Source of the DNA: Pyricularia pennisetigena
Taxonomy: Eukaryota > Ascomycota > Sordariomycetes > Magnaporthales > Pyriculariaceae
NCBI RefSeq assembly: GCF_004337985.1
Contig: NC_043742.1
Span: 4,078,176-4,142,175, forward strand
Direction of reading: 5' to 3'
Length of the DNA stretch: 64,000 nt
Shown: positions 60,346 to 64,000 of the stretch, one piece after another
Layout of the letters: each line of letters begins with the position of its first letter
Numbering within the stretch: position 1 is the stretch's first letter
The notes under the pieces: model-generated
Told to the model about the DNA's origin: nothing
Database searches by the model: none
The model's input: only the letters and a program-made list of their open reading frames with translations
Program-made: the position numbers and the translations under genes

Positions 60346-60769
60346 CCCAAAATTTATTCAAGATTACACACATCCAAATCTATGCACGAAATAACGCATG
60401 CAATGGCTAGTCCCGCCAACTTATCTTCCAAGTTCTTCAAAGAATTTTTTATTTTTTATTTTATTTGAGCCAGGGGCTGAGCCTGTTGAACTGACGAGGA
60501 CCTATATTACCCATGTATGCGTCGGGCAGATCACAATGGACAACACAAGGGACGCAATCGTGAACTTGTGCGTAACATGTCCCGTCGCAAGTGATTTCTT
60601 TTCCTTTATCGTCGCTTCGTATAATGACAAAGAACACGCCAGTGTCGTAGTAAATTTCCTTCCCATTGAAACCAGCTCCAGCAACCCAGTTGAGTCGCTC
60701 AAAGTTTGAGCTGGGCGGCGTGGCCACTCGAAAATATCATGACAGGGAATCCACGGATGCGCCGCTCGA
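60038..60769. other. Region between RRN7 and eIF5A
   Basis: This includes the RRN7 promoter and the eIF5A 3' UTR with the T50 tract. Frames at 60398-60709 are shadows in AT-rich sequence. Confidence 0.5.
60296..60345. repeat. T50 homopolymer
   Basis: Fifty uninterrupted T lie in the 3' flank of the eIF5A gene. This is the longest homopolymer in the window. Confidence 0.97.
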
Positions 60770-61690
60770 TTACTTGGCCGCGGTAGGAACCTCCTCACCC
60801 ATAGCCTTGGTAACGACGACAACTGCGCAGATATGCTATCAGTGTCTGAATCACACGGGTGAGATGCGCTAGGTTGGATAAATAACTTACAGACTTCCTT
60901 GTTCTCGTCCTGCTGCTTGAGTTCATAAAGGCGACGAATCTCCTTGGCAACCTCCTCGGCCTTGTCAGATCCCTCAGGGAGCTTGATGTCCTCCCTCATC
61001 TCTCCGTTCGTGTCCATGAGATGGAGGAAGCCGTCGCCCTCAATGTCGATCTATGCAAGGCACGAGTTCATCAGTTAGTAAGCCCAACAATACCATCCCT
61101 AGATTCCCACACGCATCTGTTTCTTACAAGCTCAAAGGTCTCGTTGGTGACGTTGGGAACGTCCATGTTGTGGGTGGACGGAGAGAGATCTTCCAGCTTC
61201 TTGTTGGTGAAGATGTCTATTGCGACTAAGTGGACCTTGGCGTGGCCGTGCTTGCCGGTCTTCGAGGTCGACATGTCGACGATCTTGCAGGGACGGCCCT
61301 TGATGACGACGTGACCACCCTTCCTCAGTGCAGAACACTGCATGGGGTAGGTGGTCGACGCGCCGGCGTCGGTCGACTCGAAGGTGTGCTCATGCTGAAG
61401 ATTCGAGATAAAGAAACAGTCAGTCACTCTGTCATAAAAAAGGCGATGCGCCTCCACCAGTCCTTCGAATGCAGAACATGAGAACCACGAAGCCCTAGAG
61501 CCCGCCCATGTTGTCCCAGGTGAGCTCGAACGCAGTGTCGCACACATTGAGAGCAGACAGTGTCGTGGTGTTGTGCCCCAGTCACCTCGGATCAAGTAGA
61601 GCCGCGCACAACAGAACAAGCAAATCACCGAGCGACGAGAGGGGCGGCACCAAAACCATGGCCGTTTCTACTAACCTGCTCGTCAGACAT
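60770..61690 (-). CDS. Translation initiation factor eIF5A
   Basis: eIF5A binds stalled ribosomes, helps peptide-bond formation at proline-rich stretches and aids termination; it is the only protein with hypusine. Exons are 61690-61676 (five codons, MSDEQ), 61394-61128, 61050-60891 and 60822-60770, giving 164 residues. The hypusine site is Lys53 in [12 protein letters not shown], in the L25e-like N-terminal domain ([21 protein letters not shown] before it). [15 protein letters not shown] and [20 protein letters not shown] follow in the OB-fold domain, and the end reads [13 protein letters not shown]. The first exon is tiny and its intron is 281 bases, which is common for this gene in fungi. 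Confidence 0.96.
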
Positions 61691-63423
61691 CTTGAAAATT
61701 CGTCTAGGTAATGCTTCGTCGAGAGAGTGAGAAAGACGAAGGGCGAAATGCAAACAGCTGCGACGACGAGACGAGACGCCTGGATGATAGAAAGGATGAG
61801 GAAAATGTGGAAATAGTCGGGGGAGGAAGTTTGAGAAATCAAGAAGGGTTTTAAGCAAAATTTGGAAAATTACTAGGAGGGAGGCAAAAGACAGAAGCGG
61901 GCGGGGAGGGGTCGAGCGACTCCTTTCGGGTGCGTTGCGTGCCAAAAAGCAGTGGGGAAGATGTGGGGTCGAGGGGTTACCAATCTGATGGAGATCTTTG
62001 GCTGCGGCGATTGGTTGTCTGCGATTCACTCAAGGGCGCTGTGAACAATTGACTACTGGCCTGTAAGGATGCAGCAGTAGAGAACAATTGACGGATGGCA
62101 TTGAAATTAACTGAGCCGTTCAATTGTCTGTTAGCAGTTTTCTCTAGGTTGTGTTGTCTTTCGTAGCTGCAGGTTTTGGGAGAGCTTCCCCAGCTCCCGT
62201 GCCGCCGTCCAAACCTGGGAAAGTGCTCGCAGCACAGACTGGTAAATGTCAGCGAATATCAGCTTGACCGAGCGAAACTTCCGCTTTCCATCAAGGCACC
62301 TGTAATCTAATACTCCTCATACGAAAGATATGAGCACAAACTTAGAATGTCAATACTATCTTTATGGACAGCAGGTCTCAGTTAACGGATTTCAGAACCT
62401 ACATGCATGCGCGCCTTCGCAATGTCAATTTCCCCCAAGTGCCTAGGCATGCCCCACCATTTTTTTAATATAAATTTACGCGACGCGCCTGCAGAGAAAG
62501 TTATTACTTTCTTGCCGTACCACCCTTGGAGTCTCCTGACAATATTGATTGTGCTAACGCTCTTTCCGCAGGACTTCTAATCAATTACCCTGTCAGTTGT
62601 ATAATAAAAGCCAAAGCCTCTTTGAATTCCTACTTGGGTAGAAACCTAGGGTTCCTAACTTTCTTCCGAGTCATTTCTAGTTCTGAGAGTGAAAAAAAAA
62701 AAAAAAAAAAAACGCCCGAAAAAAGCTTTAATTAGGCCCTGGTATAAGTCATGTAATTAGATAGGTACTTTGTCTTGAATCTCCATGGTCCCCTTTGGTT
62801 ATCTGAATCAATCGTAGCGCCACGTTGGGGCTTTGAGGTCAGTGACAAAGCTGAGGAGCCTGTCCCACCACAGGAATCTCAAAGGTAGATAATCACAGCA
62901 GAAATTGCCCTTATTCTCTTGTTATCAAACATCGAATTCGCAACTGAAAACCAATGGGCCATAAACGAGCTCTTTTCTTTGTACAAGGTCTTTGGAGCAC
63001 CAAGGTAGCGTAGTCGCTAGGGTACTTGCTTTCAGTTGAACTACCGTTTTCCCACTTAGGGAGTACGCTTTACAGGGTTCCTCGATCTAACTGATCCACT
63101 CCGCCTACTGGGACAAGCCAGCCAATGGAAGGACCCTGCTCTGGTAGGCATTCTAACTACCACACATACGTAGCCGAACAACAACGACAGTAAGAACACA
63201 ATCACGCTAGAAGTCAATGAACCGGCTCTACAAGCTTTATAGTGATACGCCAAACATTACGGGAGAAAGCGGCCTCAAAAACTGTCGCGTTTGGAGCTTT
63301 AACAGTTCTTGAAGGACTTAGCCTCATAGCAAACCCCATGAGGCGTGCGCTGCGCTTCCTGGGGTTATGATCGCCATTTAAAGATCCTAAACCTTCGCCG
63401 CACACTTGGCCTGGCCGCCCGAC
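61691..63423. other. Divergent intergenic region eIF5A/VPS52
   Basis: About 1.7 kb of promoter DNA. It is AT-rich between 62400 and 62760 with an A19 run at 62693-62711. Short frames at 63214-63405 (-) and 62526-62735 (+) have no recognised content. A transposon relic cannot be excluded, but I see no terminal repeats. Confidence 0.45.
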
Positions 63424-64000
63424 ATGTGGCTAGACAGACTTGCCGCTCAGTCCTTCCCAGGGCCTTCATCGTCCCAATCGACCAGTCGCGCGGCCTCCCC
63501 CCTGCCACGACGCACCTCTAGCATCCGCGGACCTTACACAACATCCTCGCGCTCAGCACGCAGCTCATCCCTATCGCTGGCCTCGAGCAACTCGAGCACA
63601 TCGCTACTCGCCTCCGCCCGAAAAACAAACGGCTCTGCACTGAAGCAGACTACAACCGTGGACGATGGAAAGCACGCGGCGGAAGTGCTGCAGAAGCTCT
63701 TGGGGGATGGCTTGACCCTGGAGGAAAAGCTTCCCAGTCCTGTGACAGAAGAGGACTTGGAACTGGACTTTGACTTTGGTGGCCGTTCGCTCCGTGAGCT
63801 GGTTAGCGAACAAGCACAAACAGCAGATGACGACTTATACAGACCACAAACCATTGAAGAGTGTGCGTTGACCAGATTCTCATGTCGCCCCTTTCGTTCT
63901 GTGCTAAAAGACTTAGCTTGCAGATGAAAGAGATAAAACCAAGTTCGAAGAACTCTCCAAGTCAATACGCGCCTGCGACGATGTTCTAAGTTCCGTCGAA
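63424..64000 (+). CDS. VPS52: Vacuolar protein sorting protein VPS52 (5' part)
   Basis: VPS52 is a subunit of the GARP tethering complex, which receives endosome-derived vesicles at the trans-Golgi. Only the first two exons lie in the window: 63424-63862 and 63924-64000, joined in phase 1 (GTGCGT/TTGCAG); the gene runs off the end. The product begins MWLDRLAAQSFPG, with a Ser/Pro/Arg-rich disordered stretch, then an acidic segment (EEDLELDFDFGGRSLRELV). In exon 2 it enters the coiled-coil part at KFEELSKSIRACDDVLSSVE, which is the conserved start of fungal VPS52. An ATG six codons earlier (63406) is in frame. The family is recognised from memory of this block and the MWLDRL start. Confidence 0.87.

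Noticed and set aside
62990..63400. Possible transposon relic upstream of VPS52
   Set aside because: No terminal repeats, target duplication or transposase fragment could be seen.

Overview
The window is nuclear DNA of a filamentous ascomycete. The genes have short GT-AG introns with CTAAC-like branch points, long gene spacing, long A/T runs and microsatellites, and four runs of N mark assembly gaps (2752-2858, 36126-36136, 45478-45596, 57841-57888). From memory, the N-terminus of the ATG2 protein is closest to the Magnaporthe/Pyricularia protein, so a member of the Magnaporthales is my best guess. No tRNA, rRNA, CRISPR array or intact transposon was recognised.

Layout, left to right: 3' part of a Ubp3/USP10-like deubiquitinase (+); a desmethyl-4-deoxygadusol synthase, the first enzyme of mycosporine synthesis (-); the 2,109-residue autophagy lipid-transfer protein ATG2 (-); the H/ACA snoRNP protein NHP2 (+); a small DUF1761-like membrane protein (-); the NEM1 phosphatase (-); dihydrofolate synthase FOL3 (+); QCR8 (-) and prohibitin PHB1 (+), head to head; the exonuclease REX3 (-); a DUF676 lipase (+); an unknown Cys-cluster/coiled-coil protein (-); an HsbA-like secreted protein (+) facing a GH54 arabinofuranosidase (-); a two-exon DUF952 gene (-); glutathione-dependent formaldehyde dehydrogenase (+); a small AN1 zinc-finger protein (+); endonuclease III NTH1 (-); a candidate secreted-protein gene or relic (+, about 51.6-52.3 kb); nucleoporin NUP85 (-); GPI11 (+); the Pol I factor RRN7 (-); eIF5A (-); and the 5' end of VPS52 (+).

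Most of the genes are conserved housekeeping genes with no shared pathway. The pairs that may share regulation or function are QCR8/PHB1 (both inner mitochondrial membrane, one 485-base promoter with a palindromic CCAAT box) and HsbA/GH54 (both secreted, plant-surface related). The less ordinary content is the mycosporine-precursor synthase without its usual partner genes, the unknown Cys-cluster protein, the DUF952 gene split into two short exons, and the candidate secreted-protein locus.

Exon coordinates were worked out by hand from splice signals and frame continuity; no alignments or searches were run. Family assignments rest on recognised motifs and remembered homologues.
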